NCBI GenBank assembly: GCA_964352225.1
Contig: CAYGRM010000127.1
Coordinates: 1-16,580 of the forward strand
DNA length: 16,580 bases
Reading direction: 5' to 3'
Source of the DNA: CAJQQY01 sp964352225
GTDB taxonomy: Bacteria; Bacteroidota; Bacteroidia; Chitinophagales; Saprospiraceae
Part shown: in pieces, positions 6,769 through 15,924 of the stretch
How positions within the stretch are numbered: the first letter of the stretch is position 1
Layout of the letters: every line of letters starts with the position of its first letter
Position numbers and translations under genes: made by a program
Notes under the pieces: generated by a model
Seen by the model: only the letters and a program-made list of their open reading frames with translations
Databases searched by the model: none
What the model was told of the DNA's origin: nothing

Positions 6769-9700
6769 TTATCTCTCTAAAACTAAGAATCCATCTTTTG
6801 GTGTGGTTCCATCTCCGAAGTTAATTATCCAGAAATATGTTCCAGTAGGAAGATCCTCTCCTTTATAAGTTCCTTGCCAATCATTTAGGTATCGAGCTTG
6901 TCGGAATACTTCATCTCCCCATTGGTTGAAGATCGATACTTCATTATTAGGATATAAATCAGTACTCAAACATGGTACGATGAATTCATCATTAATGCCA
7001 TCGTTATTTGGAGAGAAAATCGTTGGTATTACACAAGTTGCATCTCCTCCAATTGTCAAGGTTACGGTAGCAGTAGAACATTCATCAGGACAAATGTCAC
7101 TACAGATTTCATAAATAAATTCATCTGCTCCAACGTAAACTAAATTAGCTTCGTAAGAGAAAATTCCGTTATTTTCATTTAGCGTTCCATTAGTTGGATT
7201 CGTGAATGAAATAGTATATCCACCAATGATATTATCATTTGCTAACACATCTAAATCAAGTGAACCATTATATGATACATCATATAAATCATCATTTGCG
7301 ATCGGTGTTGGTTCAAAAAATACTGTTACTTCATCAGAAGAATACTCTCCACAAATGGTATTACTCAATGTCCAGGTAAAGGTATTTGCACCTGGCTGTA
7401 AATCAGTTACGAAAGTATTTGATTGAGAAGGAGATACAATAGTTGCACCACTCGTTGTCGTCCAAGTTCCGGAAGAACCGAGAGGAGCTTGTGTTGCAGC
7501 TAAAGGAGTATCTTCATTTCCACATAACTCAATATCATTACCAGCAAATGCTTCAATGCCGATAGTGCTTTCATTTGTGATCACGACAATATCATTAGCA
7601 AAGTTTCCACAACCTGCATTACTCAATGTCCAAATGAATTGGTAATTGTTACCCGGCACTAACCCAGTAATTTGAGTATTAGGGTCAATAGGATTTACTA
7701 TAGTTACTCCAAGTAGTGCTTGAGAAGAAGGTTGAGTCCAAGTTCCTGTGATGCCATTTGCAACAGCAGTTGCATTTAGGTTAGTTTCTGTGGCATTACA
7801 TAGTTGAAAATCAACTCCTGCATCAGCACTTGCAACGGCTACATCAACTGTTACTAATACTTCATCAGTTGCATAATTAACACATGCCCCATTCGAAAGT
7901 GTCCAAGCAAATGTATAAGATTGACCTGAAGCTAATCCTGCAATCGAAGTAGTAGATTGATTTGGATTGGCAATCACTACGGTTGAACCACTTGTCTGAA
8001 TCCATTGTCCAGTACCAACCGTTGGCGCTTGAGCATTTAAAACGACAGAGTTATTATTACAAACAAAAATGTCATTTCCTGCAAATGCTCCATTCGTAGG
8101 AACAAAATCAAATTGTACAGTCGTAGGAACAGATGCCGATGAAGGACATCCATTTACATTTGCCACCACATAGAAGTCATTGGCACCTGTCGAATACGGA
8201 GTTAAATCTGAAATAGTTGTGGTCAATGAAGTCGTAGGGCCACCTACAACTGTATTTGTTGAAGCTTGATACCATGTATAAGTTGCCCCAGGAATAGCAG
8301 ATGCGCTGGTAACTGAAAGTTGTAAAGTAGCATTTGGATCTCCTAAACAGATTGGTCCATTATTCGATGCAAGTACTGTACTAGGTGCATCGTTTACGAC
8401 AACTAAAAGTGGTCCCGAAGAAACTGAAGGACAACCATTGACTACTATTGAAACAAAGTAAGTTCCCTCATCAGTTTGATCCGCAGGGAAAACTAATGGA
8501 TTTTGATTCGTAGAGTTAAAGTTGTTTGGTCCCGTCCAGAAGTATGATGCTCCTGGAACAAAATCAGTTGTTAATTGTAACGTAGTTCCTTCACATACTG
8601 GCCCATTATAACTGGCAACAGGTGCAGCTGGAATACTATTCACATTTACTGCAAACATTCCAGAAATATTTGATGTACATCCATCAACCGTAACAGATAC
8701 GGTATAATTTCCAGAATCATTTACGGTTGCTGCATTAATAGTTAATGAAGCAATTGAAGTTGTCACCGTTGTTGTATTTGGTAATGTCCAATTGTAAGAA
8801 ATATTGGCACCTACATATGGATTATTCACTAATTGTAATTGTAATAAATCACCTTCACAAAGTTGATTATCCAAAGATGTAATAATTGGTGTCTGAGGTA
8901 AATCATCCACGCTTATTACATGAGTGAAAGGATTTGACTGACATCCCCCTGTTCCATTTGTTACCGTTAAAGTGTATGAACCATTATCTGCAGAACTTAC
9001 GTCTGGCAAAGTTGCATTCATTGATGTTGAGAAAAACCCATTAGGGCCAACCCACTCGTATAGGTAATCTGGACTTGCTGGAGTAATTGTTGGAGTCAAA
9101 ATCATATCTTCATTTCCAGTAGCACAATCAATTGGTGTATTTGTAATAGCGGTAATCACAGGACTATCACTTACATCTACACTAACGGCTCCCGAAGGAT
9201 TAGTTTGACACGCATCCACATCGACAATTACGTAGTAAGAGTAAGTTCCTGCTGCTGGATTCGAAATCGTATAATTAGGTACTTGAGTTGTTCCAAGCAA
9301 AGTTCCTGTTGGAGAAACTCCTTCATACCAACTATAAACGACTGTTGTTCCTGAGTAAGATTGAGTTTCAATTACAATTTCATCAGTAGTACAAATATCA
9401 TCATTTACAATAGCAGCAATTGGAGTATTTGGCGAAGAGTTAATCGTTAAAGTAACTGCTCCAGTTGCTTGACATCCTCCTTGACCAGTAATTGTTACGA
9501 TGAATGTTCCTGAGTAAGATGCCGGAGCATTTGGAATAACTGGATTTTCGTCAAATGAAACAAAACCATTTGGCCCTGCCCATGCGAAAGAATACATTCC
9601 TGCTGGTGCATTTGCAAATAAATTCAAATCAGTATTTCCACATAATCCAATGGAGAATGATGGGAAAAATTGAACTGTTTGAACATTCACAGGAGCAACA

Positions 9701-12700
9701 CAAGAAGAAGTATTTCCTGAATCATCAGTTACTTCTAGAGTTACATTAACGGTACTTCCTACATCCGTACAATCAAAAGTATTTGGCGAAACCGTCATAC
9801 TTGCAATGCCACAATTGTCGGAACTTCCATTATCTATTTCCATTGGATCTAGCGTATAAGCAGATCCATCTGGACTCACATAAATTGTAGTACCTTGACA
9901 AATTGCACTTGGTGCAATATTATCTTCAACTGTAATATCGTAAGAGCAAGTCGTTACATTTCCATTCACATCTTCGATTTGGTAAGTAACGGTAGTTACC
10001 CCAACATTTAAGTTATGTGTAACTGGCGCTAATGGCACAGGGAAAATACTATTTCCAATAGTAGTGGCTCCCGTAGCAAAATAAGTTGGCGCTACAGAAG
10101 TATAATCTAAAACTACAGTTATATTACTTACTCCATCTGGTGTTCCATTTGGTGTTCCTCCTGTAAAAACGGTACAGGCTGGACTAATTCCATCTCCAGT
10201 AATTCCTGGAGGAGGTGATCCAAAAGTACTATTTGAAACTGCACTAATATCTACTTGACCATCTAATGCCCAAGCATTAAATATTGCAACCGGAACTGTA
10301 ATAGTTGTCACACTAATTGAAAGTGTCGGACAAGTTCCAGCACTTACATTTACATTGGGTTGTCCTGCTTGAGTTGTTCCAATCAAACTGCCATCTTCTC
10401 CATAAATTTCAAAATACTCATCAGAATCTTCTACATCACCTTCTACTCTTACGGTGAAGGTTATATTTCCATTAACTGCATTTGCACCAGTTCCAAAGAA
10501 TGAAAATGATTTATCATCTGCTACATAATCCAAATAATTTGGATTATAGGAAAAAGTCAATAATGATTGATTAAAGTTATTCGGTTGAACTTGCGAGAAG
10601 ATATTTTGGAAACCACAATTATCAAAAATATTAGTCGGCGGAACTAAATCTACTGATGCTCCTACCGTACAATCTGCATTGGCAGGAAGCGAAACTGTCA
10701 AATCTGATGGACAAGACATCGTTGGTAATTCTGTATCATTTACCGTTACATTATAACTGCATAAAGATTCATTACCTGCACAGTCCGTTGCATAATAGGT
10801 AACCAAAGTAGTTCCTACATCAAATGTGTAAGGAACAATTGTCCCAGGAGAAACTTGAACTCTTGAACCATTATCAATACTGTATTCGTAAGTCAGTCCA
10901 TTTGGAGAAATTGACGTGTAGTTTAAATTTGCCATCGCAGTTGATCCTCCACCGCCGATTGGGCAAATATCATTCACTCCAAAAATTGGATTAACCGTAA
11001 CATTTGGTAACAAAGTAATTGTTACAAACCCATCTGCTGAAGCCCAAGCATTTACTTGACTAGCAGAAAGAGTTATCGTTGTAGTTGAACTTCCACATTG
11101 CATGGCGGAATTATTCGTCTGTCCTAAATCCGTTCCATCCTCACCTAAGATATTAAAGAACTCATTCGTATCTTCTCCGTCATAGTTATTCAAATCAATC
11201 GTCAAGGTAACTGGATCAGTTGCCACAGCTGGATTGGTTGGCAATGGTCCGATATCCAAAGTAATAGGATTTACAATCGTTTGATCATTACCTGGATTAG
11301 GTGAAACGAAAGGTTCCGTTACTGTAACATTTACATTTGAAGAACTACTTGCACATTCGTCAGTAATCAATGGTGGGTTTAAGGCATAATTGACTCCACA
11401 TATTCCAGGGTCATTCTCAAAAGTAATATCCACAGGACATTCAGTAAATACTGGAGGTGTATTATCCGTCACAGTAAAGGTAACTGTTTGCTCAATTGCA
11501 TTCCCACATTGATCCACCGCTACAAATGAAACATCATCGGTTCGGTAAATTCCCATTGTCGGTGAAGGACAAGTTGCTGCTGCCAAACCAGTTGGAGCAG
11601 TCGTAAACGTTGCCTCATTATTAATATCATAAGAACCTGGTTCTAAAGCATACCATGTAATCGTTCCACAGTTATCACTTGCCGTTCCACCACCATAGGT
11701 AGCGACCCAGTTAGCATAAGCTGCGTCGGCAGACATATTATCTGTACAAGCCATCGTCATATCCTGAGGAGTATTTAAAAATACAGGATCAGTTACATCT
11801 TGAACAAAAATGGTTTGAACATCAGAAAATAAATTTCCACAGGCATCGGTTACTGTCCAAGTTCTTTCCAAAGTATAATTAAAAGGACATGACCCTGGAA
11901 CTGTAATGTTATCTACAAAAGTTACCTCAGGTGAATTATCACACCCATCTAAAACATTTGAAGGTTGTCCAGTAATGGCAAAATTATTTACATTTTCACA
12001 ATCAACTGTTAAGTCAATTGGAATTGTCATCGAAGGATCATTATTATCTTCAACAGTAATGATTTGTGTATGTATTGTTGTATTTCCACACATATCTATT
12101 GCAGTCCAAGTTCGCGTCAATGTGTAACTGTAAAAATCACACATATCTGTATCAATACCTTGAGTTGAAGTTTGCAAATAATCAAAAGATGCTAAACCAC
12201 AATTATCAGCCCCAACAATATCTGTTCCTGCAATTGGTGGTGCAGGAATGGAATTACATTCTACTGTAACATCGGTAGGTAATGTCCCTGTGATAGTTGG
12301 AAAAGTATTATCCTGAACGGTGATCACTTGATCATCCGACGCTGAATTTCCACATGCATCTGTTGCAGTCCACGTTACCGTAGTCACATATTCGTTCACA
12401 CATGAGCCTGGGACAGTATTACTTGAAAACGTAATTATTGGATTCATATCACACATGTCAGTTACCACAGGAGGTGCCGACCCTGGAACAGGAACCATAT
12501 CACACTCAACCGTTATATCTGCTGGTGCAGTTACCATTGGTGCTGTATTATCTTCAACTGTAATCACTCGCACACCGGTATCAGTATTTCCACAATCATC
12601 TGTTGCTGTCCAAGTTCGAGTTACGACGTAACTATTGGTACAAGTTGAAACGGTATCCGCAACCAAAATAATGTTAACTGCAGCATCACAATTATCTGTT

Positions 12701-15700
12701 GCTGTCAGCATAATTGGAGCAGGTGCTTGACAATCCACCGTAATGTCTGGTGGAATTGCAGCAAGAACTGGATCAGTAGTATCTTGAATAATAAAACTTG
12801 AAGTAGTTGTAGATGTATTGTTACATTCATCCGTTACTCTAAAAGTTACTTGAACTGACCAATCACAATCATTAGCAGTCACTTGAGGATAATTAGTATA
12901 ATCTCCAAAAGCTACCGTTCCTATTACAGGAAAAGCATCATTAGTAATAAAATCAAAATCAACCCAAGTTTCATTAGAACAACCATCTGCAGCAATCGCA
13001 CCTCCTTGACTATCTATCCATGCTTCCAAATCAGACTGGTCATCTCCTCCTCCGCACTCTTCAGTCATGCTTGTTGATGTTGGGAAAATTGTTGGTGAAA
13101 TATTATCAATAATGGTAAAGTTAACGGTAAGTGATTGCATAAATCCACAATCATCTGTAACGGTAAATGTTACACTATATACTCCCGTATTTGGGCAACT
13201 CGGAGTAAAGCTATTTTCTACATAACTCCAATTAGGTGATCCAACTGAATTATCGATATTCGAACAAGCATCAGTAGCAATTCCACCTCCATGCGAATCT
13301 AACCATGCAGTATATTGAGCCATAACTGTGGCCGAGCATTGAACTTGCGTACTAGAAGGAGGGGTTGTGAAAGTAGGATTTTGAGTATCTGAAACACTAA
13401 TAGTTGCCATTGTCGATGAAGATAAGCCACATTCATCCATAGCAGTAAAAGTTACTGTTGCTGTTCCTGGCCCAGGGCATACCGTGGAATATCCAGTATA
13501 ATTGTGTGACCACGATACTGTTCCACATGCTTCGTTTGCGACTGCATTTCCATTCGCAGCCAACCATGCATTAATATTGGTAACTGTATTGGCATCACAC
13601 TCTATATTTAAGTTTTGTGCAACGGTAGTAAAGTTGGGCGCAGTAGTATCCTCAATAGTAACTGTAGCAGTTCTAGTTGAAGTAAACCCGCAGTCATCAA
13701 TTGCAGTAAAAGTAACTGTTGCCGTTCCTGTCGCACCACATCCATCTGATAGGCCAGAATAGTTATTGGAAAAATTTGTTACCGCACCTCCACAATTATC
13801 ATCAGCAGCTCCACCAGATCCAACACTTGTTAACCAAGCTGCAATTTGTCCCCCTGGATCAGTTGTTCCATCACACTCCACAGTTAAATCCATTGGGTTA
13901 ACCGTCCAGTTTGGAGGAGTTGTATCTTCAACAGTTAAGGTCGCTGTGCGAGTTTCCGAATTTCCACAACCATCATGAGCGGTAAACATTACATTTACAG
14001 ATCCTGATTCTCCACATCCATCTGAAATTCCAGTATAATTATTTGTATAAGTTACTAACCCCGGATTACACCCATCAGTAGCACTTCCATTTCCATTGTT
14101 TCCTAACCATGTGGCAATCTGTCCTCCTGGATCGACTGTCCCATCACACTCTATAGTTAAAGGTGTTGGATTGATTGTCCAAATTGGGATAGTGGTATCT
14201 TCTATAGTAAAAGTAGCCGTAGTGGGAACAGGATTTTCATTTCCACATTCATCACTCACATAAAAATCTACTGTTACAAATCCTTCATTTCCACAAGTGT
14301 TCGTGATAGCAGGCATTGCTGGATCTGTTCTCCAGGTTAAAGTTGTTCCGCTACAAACATCACTTCCTACTGCATTTCCATTAGCTGCTAGCCAGTTGGA
14401 TAAATCTGTCGAATTTCCCATGCCATCACATTCTACAGTTTCATTAGAAGCTGGAGTTGTTATTATTGGATCAACATTATCAACAATGGAAAAATCTGCA
14501 TCTGTCGTGGACATATTTCCACAATCATCCATAAATGTAAATTCTACAGTTATCGTTGCCACAAAATTTGCAGCACATCCTGCAGCTATGGCATTATTCA
14601 AAGCAATGAATGGGTCATCTGTGGTTACATCAGAAGGAACTGATACTGATTTTACAATCAAATTATTTGGCGAACAGTCATCCGTCGACACCGCATTTCC
14701 ATCTGCATTTAACCATGCTGTTAAGTCTGCCGCATTTCCAGTTCCATCACATGCTACTTGCTCATCTTGAGCACCTGTAGTAATATTTGGTGGATTTGAA
14801 TCTTGAACTAAAAAGTTTATCGTAACACTCGATAGATTACATCCATCAGTTGCAAAGTAGGTAACTGAAGCCGTTCCTGTTCCAGCACATGTTCCACCGG
14901 TCAAACCTGTATAATCATTAGTCCAAACAACAGGGCTACAATTATCTGATACCGTAAAATTGTCTGCATAATTTAAAATCTGAGTCTCCGGATCGGTAGG
15001 CACCCCAGTACATTGAATGGTAATATTCGTCGAAGCTGGAGGAGTAATTACTGGAGCTGAATTATCTTGGACAGTTATCGTTTGAGTTACATTAAACTGT
15101 AATCCACAATCATCTTCCAATGTCCACGTTCGAGTAAGTAAATGAGTAGTTGGACATATTTGACCACCAATGGTATTTTCCAAACCATTATTTACGATGG
15201 TAACATCTGCTGGTAGGGTACAATCATCAGAAATATCTGCTACAGTTAAGTTAGGTGCAGCTGGTATCATATCACATGAAACAGTCACATCCGCAATACT
15301 TGCTAAAAATCCCGCAGAAATTGACGGCCCACCATTTGCGGAAACTGTTATATTTTGCGTCTCTGTAGATATATTTCCAGCAACATCAGTTGCCGAAAAT
15401 GTTCTCATCATTACTCCGCCTACGCAATAGTCAATGGTAGCTGGAACATCAGTAACTGTTGTTGCAAAAGTTCCATCGCAATTATCTGTAGCATTAACTA
15501 CTGGTTGTGCTGGAACTGCACAACTAACGGTAATATCTGCTGGAATTGCATCAATTACAGGAGCAGTATTATCAAGGAAATCAATATCAAAAACCAAAGT
15601 TGAATCATTTCCTTCATTGTCTTGAGCTAAATAGGTAACTTCTACGTTAGTTCCTGGAGGAATTAAATCGCCTACCATATAACCTCCTGAAATATTAATG

Positions 15701-15924
15701 ATATCAAAGAAAGTAATAAATTGACCACTTCCAGGGTGAGCAGGATTTACACCAACATCTCCTGATGGCCAATTTAATGTTGCCTCACATGCTGCATCAA
15801 CATAAATTGTATCAGCAACTGTTTCGACAAAAATAAAATGTTGAGACCACCCAACTTGGGCAAACAACAACAAGGTGAAAAACGCTAAGAGCGTTCGTTT
15901 TAAAGTGAGTATTCTGTTCTTCAT
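6769..15924 (-). CDS. Giant multi-repeat T9SS surface adhesin with type B (gliding-motility, CHU_C) sorting domain
   Basis: The 3051-residue protein has a signal peptide (about 1-28, ending GWSQ) and a unique N-terminal segment (29-117). Then come about 15 four-cysteine HYR-like repeats (118-1486), three classical HYR repeats (1487-2082), two of which carry a nested extra domain, six Ig/PKD-like repeats (2083-2606), three repeats with GTW and WTLSN motifs (2607-2871), a cadherin-like module (about 2872-2960) and a type B sorting domain (2962-3051). It should be secreted by T9SS and displayed as a long rod, like SprB-type adhesins; binding target unknown. It contains only six lysines, two in the signal peptide and two in the sorting domain, and is strongly acidic. 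The PorP/SprF-like gene follows. No frameshift is seen. Adhesion, rather than enzymatic activity, is inferred because no catalytic domain was recognised. Confidence 0.95.
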   Translation of the reverse strand: MKNRILTLKRTLLAFFTLLLFAQVGWSQHFIFVETVADTIYVDAACEATLNWPSGDVGVNPAHPGSGQFITFFDIINISGGYMVGDLIPPGTNVEVTYLAQDNEGNDSTLVFDIDFLDNTAPVIDAIPADITVSCAVPAQPVVNATDNCDGTFATTVTDVPATIDYCVGGVMMRTFSATDVAGNISTETQNITVSANGGPSISAGFLASIADVTVSCDMIPAAPNLTVADISDDCTLPADVTIVNNGLENTIGGQICPTTHLLTRTWTLEDDCGLQFNVTQTITVQDNSAPVITPPASTNITIQCTGVPTDPETQILNYADNFTVSDNCSPVVWTNDYTGLTGGTCAGTGTASVTYFATDGCNLSSVTINFLVQDSNPPNITTGAQDEQVACDGTGNAADLTAWLNADGNAVSTDDCSPNNLIVKSVSVPSDVTTDDPFIALNNAIAAGCAANFVATITVEFTFMDDCGNMSTTDADFSIVDNVDPIITTPASNETVECDGMGNSTDLSNWLAANGNAVGSDVCSGTTLTWRTDPAMPAITNTCGNEGFVTVDFYVSDECGNENPVPTTATFTIEDTTIPIWTINPTPLTIECDGTVDPGGQIATWLGNNGNGSATDGCNPGLVTYTNNYTGISDGCGESGSVNVMFTAHDGCGNSETRTATLTVEDTTPPNWTVNPMDLTVECDGTTDPGGQIAAWLTSVGSGGAADDNCGGAVTNFSNNYSGLSDGCGATGTATVTFTAIDDCGFTSTRTATVTIEDTTAPNFTTVAQNLNIECDANTVTNINAWLAANGNAVANEACGTVSWSHNYTGYSTVCPGPGTATVTFTAMDECGLSSSTMATISVSDTQNPTFTTPPSSTQVQCSATVMAQYTAWLDSHGGGIATDACSNIDNSVGSPNWSYVENSFTPSCPNTGVYSVTFTVTDDCGFMQSLTVNFTIIDNISPTIFPTSTSMTEECGGGDDQSDLEAWIDSQGGAIAADGCSNETWVDFDFITNDAFPVIGTVAFGDYTNYPQVTANDCDWSVQVTFRVTDECNNTSTTTSSFIIQDTTDPVLAAIPPDITVDCQAPAPIMLTATDNCDAAVNIILVADTVSTCTNSYVVTRTWTATDDCGNTDTGVRVITVEDNTAPMVTAPADITVECDMVPVPGSAPPVVTDMCDMNPIITFSSNTVPGSCVNEYVTTVTWTATDACGNSASDDQVITVQDNTFPTITGTLPTDVTVECNSIPAPPIAGTDIVGADNCGLASFDYLQTSTQGIDTDMCDFYSYTLTRTWTAIDMCGNTTIHTQIITVEDNNDPSMTIPIDLTVDCENVNNFAITGQPSNVLDGCDNSPEVTFVDNITVPGSCPFNYTLERTWTVTDACGNLFSDVQTIFVQDVTDPVFLNTPQDMTMACTDNMSADAAYANWVATYGGGTASDNCGTITWYALEPGSYDINNEATFTTAPTGLAAATCPSPTMGIYRTDDVSFVAVDQCGNAIEQTVTFTVTDNTPPVFTECPVDITFENDPGICGVNYALNPPLITDECASSSSNVNVTVTEPFVSPNPGNDQTIVNPITLDIGPLPTNPAVATDPVTLTIDLNNYDGEDTNEFFNILGEDGTDLGQTNNSAMQCGSSTTTITLSASQVNAWASADGFVTITLLPNVTVNPIFGVNDICPIGGGGSTAMANLNYTSISPNGLTYEYSIDNGSRVQVSPGTIVPYTFDVGTTLVTYYATDCAGNESLCSYNVTVNDTELPTMSCPSDLTVSLPANADCTVGASVDLVPPTNIFDNCGFQNIFSQVQPNNFNQSLLTFSYNPNYLDYVADDKSFSFFGTGANAVNGNITFTVRVEGDVEDSDEYFEIYGEDGSLIGTTQAGQPNVNVSAGTCPTLSISVTTITVPVAIFNAWALDGQVDISAVSNSTFGSPPPGITGDGISPACTVFTGGTPNGTPDGVSNITVVLDYTSVAPTYFATGATTIGNSIFPVPLAPVTHNLNVGVTTVTYQIEDVNGNVTTCSYDITVEDNIAPSAICQGTTIYVSPDGSAYTLDPMEIDNGSSDNCGIASMTVSPNTFDCTDVGSTVNVTLEVTDDSGNTSSCVAPVNVQTVQFFPSFSIGLCGNTDLNLFANAPAGMYSFAWAGPNGFVSFDENPVIPNAPASYSGTFIVTITGQGGCQATGAVTLTINSSPNTPIAAIVNDDICTTDEIVIETQSYSGTTVVYSWYEGVSPTGTLLGTTQVPNYTISNPAAGTYSYYVIVDVDACQTNPSGAVSVDVSDSPVITAITNTPIDCATGNEDMILTPTITPASPDYLYEWVGPNGFFSTSMNATLPDVSSADNGSYTLTVTNGTGGCQSNPFTHVISVDDLPQTPIITSLDNQLCEGDLLQLQLVNNPYVGANISYNWTLPNTTTVTTSIASLTINAATVNDSGNYTVSVTVDGCTSNISGMFAVNVNSIPAAPVASYNGPVCEGTTLQLTTDFVPGASYFWTGPNNFNSTNQNPLVFPADQTDEGTYFVSIVVNGCPSVSSGPLLVVVNDAPSTVLASNNGPICLGDPNATLQLSVTSASAIPGATYTWYQASTNTVVGGPTTSLTTTISDLTPYSTGANDFYVVANVNGCPSSASVPTTVQFDFVPTNGAFAGNDIFVCNNNSVVLNAQAPTVGTGQWIQTSGSTVVIANPNQSTTSIAGLASGQSYTFAWTLSNGACVNYATDEVLVTVDVAVASADAGVDFQLCNATETNLNATAVANGITGTWTQPSSQALLGVTIVNPIDPNTQITGLVPGNNYQFIWTLSNAGCGNFANDIVVITNESTIGIEAFAGNDIELCGNEDTPLAATQAPLGSSGTWTTTSGATIVSPSQSNTFVTDLQPGANTFTWTLSNTICGEYSSDEVTVFFEPTPIANDDLYDVSYNGSLDLDVLANDNIIGGYTISFTNPTNGTLNENNGIFSYEANLVYVGADEFIYEICSDICPDECSTATVTLTIGGDATCVIPTIFSPNNDGINDEFIVPCLSTDLYPNNEVSIFNQWGDEVFRQARYLNDWQGTYKGEDLPTGTYFWIINFGDGTTPKDGFLVLER
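6772..7041 (-). other. Type B T9SS sorting domain (CHU_C) of the giant protein
   Basis: Residues 2962-3051 show the family pattern: IPTIFSPNNDGINDEF, then VSIFNQWGDEVF, then W-x-G, LPTGTYFW and a final GFLVLER. Type B domains direct T9SS export and, in known cases, need a PorP/SprF-like partner; the next gene encodes one. Confidence 0.93.
7045..7311 (-). other. Cadherin-like / Big_9-type module of the giant protein
   Basis: Residues 2872-2960 begin ANDDLYDVSYNGSLDLDVLANDN and continue with NGTLNENNGIFSYEA and GADEFIYEICSD. This is the usual pattern of bacterial cadherin-like tandem domains that sit just before a sorting signal. There is one copy only. Confidence 0.75.
7312..8106 (-). repeat. 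Three tandem protein repeats (AGND...C, GTW, WTLSN)
   Basis: Residues 2607-2871 hold three copies of about 85-90 residues. Each has an opening AG-N/V-D-x-x-L/V-C (for example AGNDIFVC, AGVDFQLC, AGNDIELC), a central G-x-W, and a closing F-x-WTLSN-x-x-C with Y/F-x-x-DE/DI. Copies start near 2612, 2700 and 2793. They look like PKD-related beta-sandwiches seen in T9SS adhesins. Confidence 0.8.
8107..9678 (-). repeat. Six Ig/PKD-like protein repeats
   Basis: Residues 2083-2606 hold six units of roughly 80-95 residues. Typical landmarks are an early cysteine in I/V-C-x-G-x-x-L-x-L, a Y-x-W or F-x-W-x-GPNGF core, A-x-x-x-G-x-Y-x-V-x-V and a closing GC-x-S. The two cysteines per unit could form one disulfide. 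Units begin near 2083, 2164, 2253, 2343, 2432 and 2512. Such domains are common stalks in T9SS adhesins. Confidence 0.75.
10087..10602 (-). other. Nested domain 2 within a HYR repeat of the giant protein
   Basis: Residues about 1775-1946 interrupt the second classical HYR repeat. Motifs DEYFEIYGEDGSLIGTT, VAIFNAWALDGQVDI and VVLDYTSVAP match nested domain 1 in order and spacing. The family is not one I recognise; it reads as an all-beta sandwich. Confidence 0.65.
10903..11319 (-). other. Nested domain 1 within a HYR repeat of the giant protein
   Basis: Residues about 1536-1674 interrupt the first classical HYR repeat. Motifs TNEFFNILGEDGTDLGQTN, SQVNAWASADGFVTI and ANLNYTSISP match nested domain 2. 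The surrounding HYR halves (ending near TVTEPF and resuming near VQVSPGTIVPYTFDVGTT) would form one complete domain if joined. Confidence 0.65.
11467..15573 (-). repeat. Array of about 15 four-cysteine HYR-like protein repeats
   Basis: Residues 118-1486 are tandem units of about 78-112 residues, each opening with D-N/T-x-x-P (for example at 118, 287, 375, 482, 576, 667, 759, 846, 940, 1048, 1125, 1205, 1293 and 1376; a variant without the motif starts near 198). Nearly all have four cysteines in fixed context: T-V-x-C, D-x-C, an x-C near the middle, and D-D/E-CGN. Eight units add a W-L/I/V-x-x-x-G-x-x-x-x-x-D helix-like element after the first cysteine (375-1047 and 1376-1486). Four regular cysteines per unit suggest two disulfides. 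The first unit has only three. Confidence 0.82.

Larger units (their letters stand above)
9679..11466 (-). repeat. Three classical HYR repeats, two with a nested domain
   Basis: Residues 1487-1729, 1730-2000 and 2001-2082 show classical HYR landmarks: CP-x-D-I/L-T-V/F at the start, DEC or DNC in the middle and V-G-T-T-x-V-T-Y-x-x-x-D-x-x-GN-x-x-x-C-S-Y near the end. The first two are about three times the normal HYR length because an extra domain lies between the DEC/DNC half and the VGTT half. Confidence 0.8.

Noticed and set aside
13502..14770. Long plus-strand open frames opposite the giant gene (for example 14297-14770)
   Set aside because: They are antisense shadows of the repeat-coding minus strand; their products lack signal peptides or recognisable domains and repeat in step with the minus-strand repeats.
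11467..15573. Regularly spaced similar strings considered as a CRISPR array or DNA-level satellite
   Set aside because: Periodicity is about 230-340 bp, the similarity is at protein level within one open frame, and there are no identical short repeats with unique spacers.
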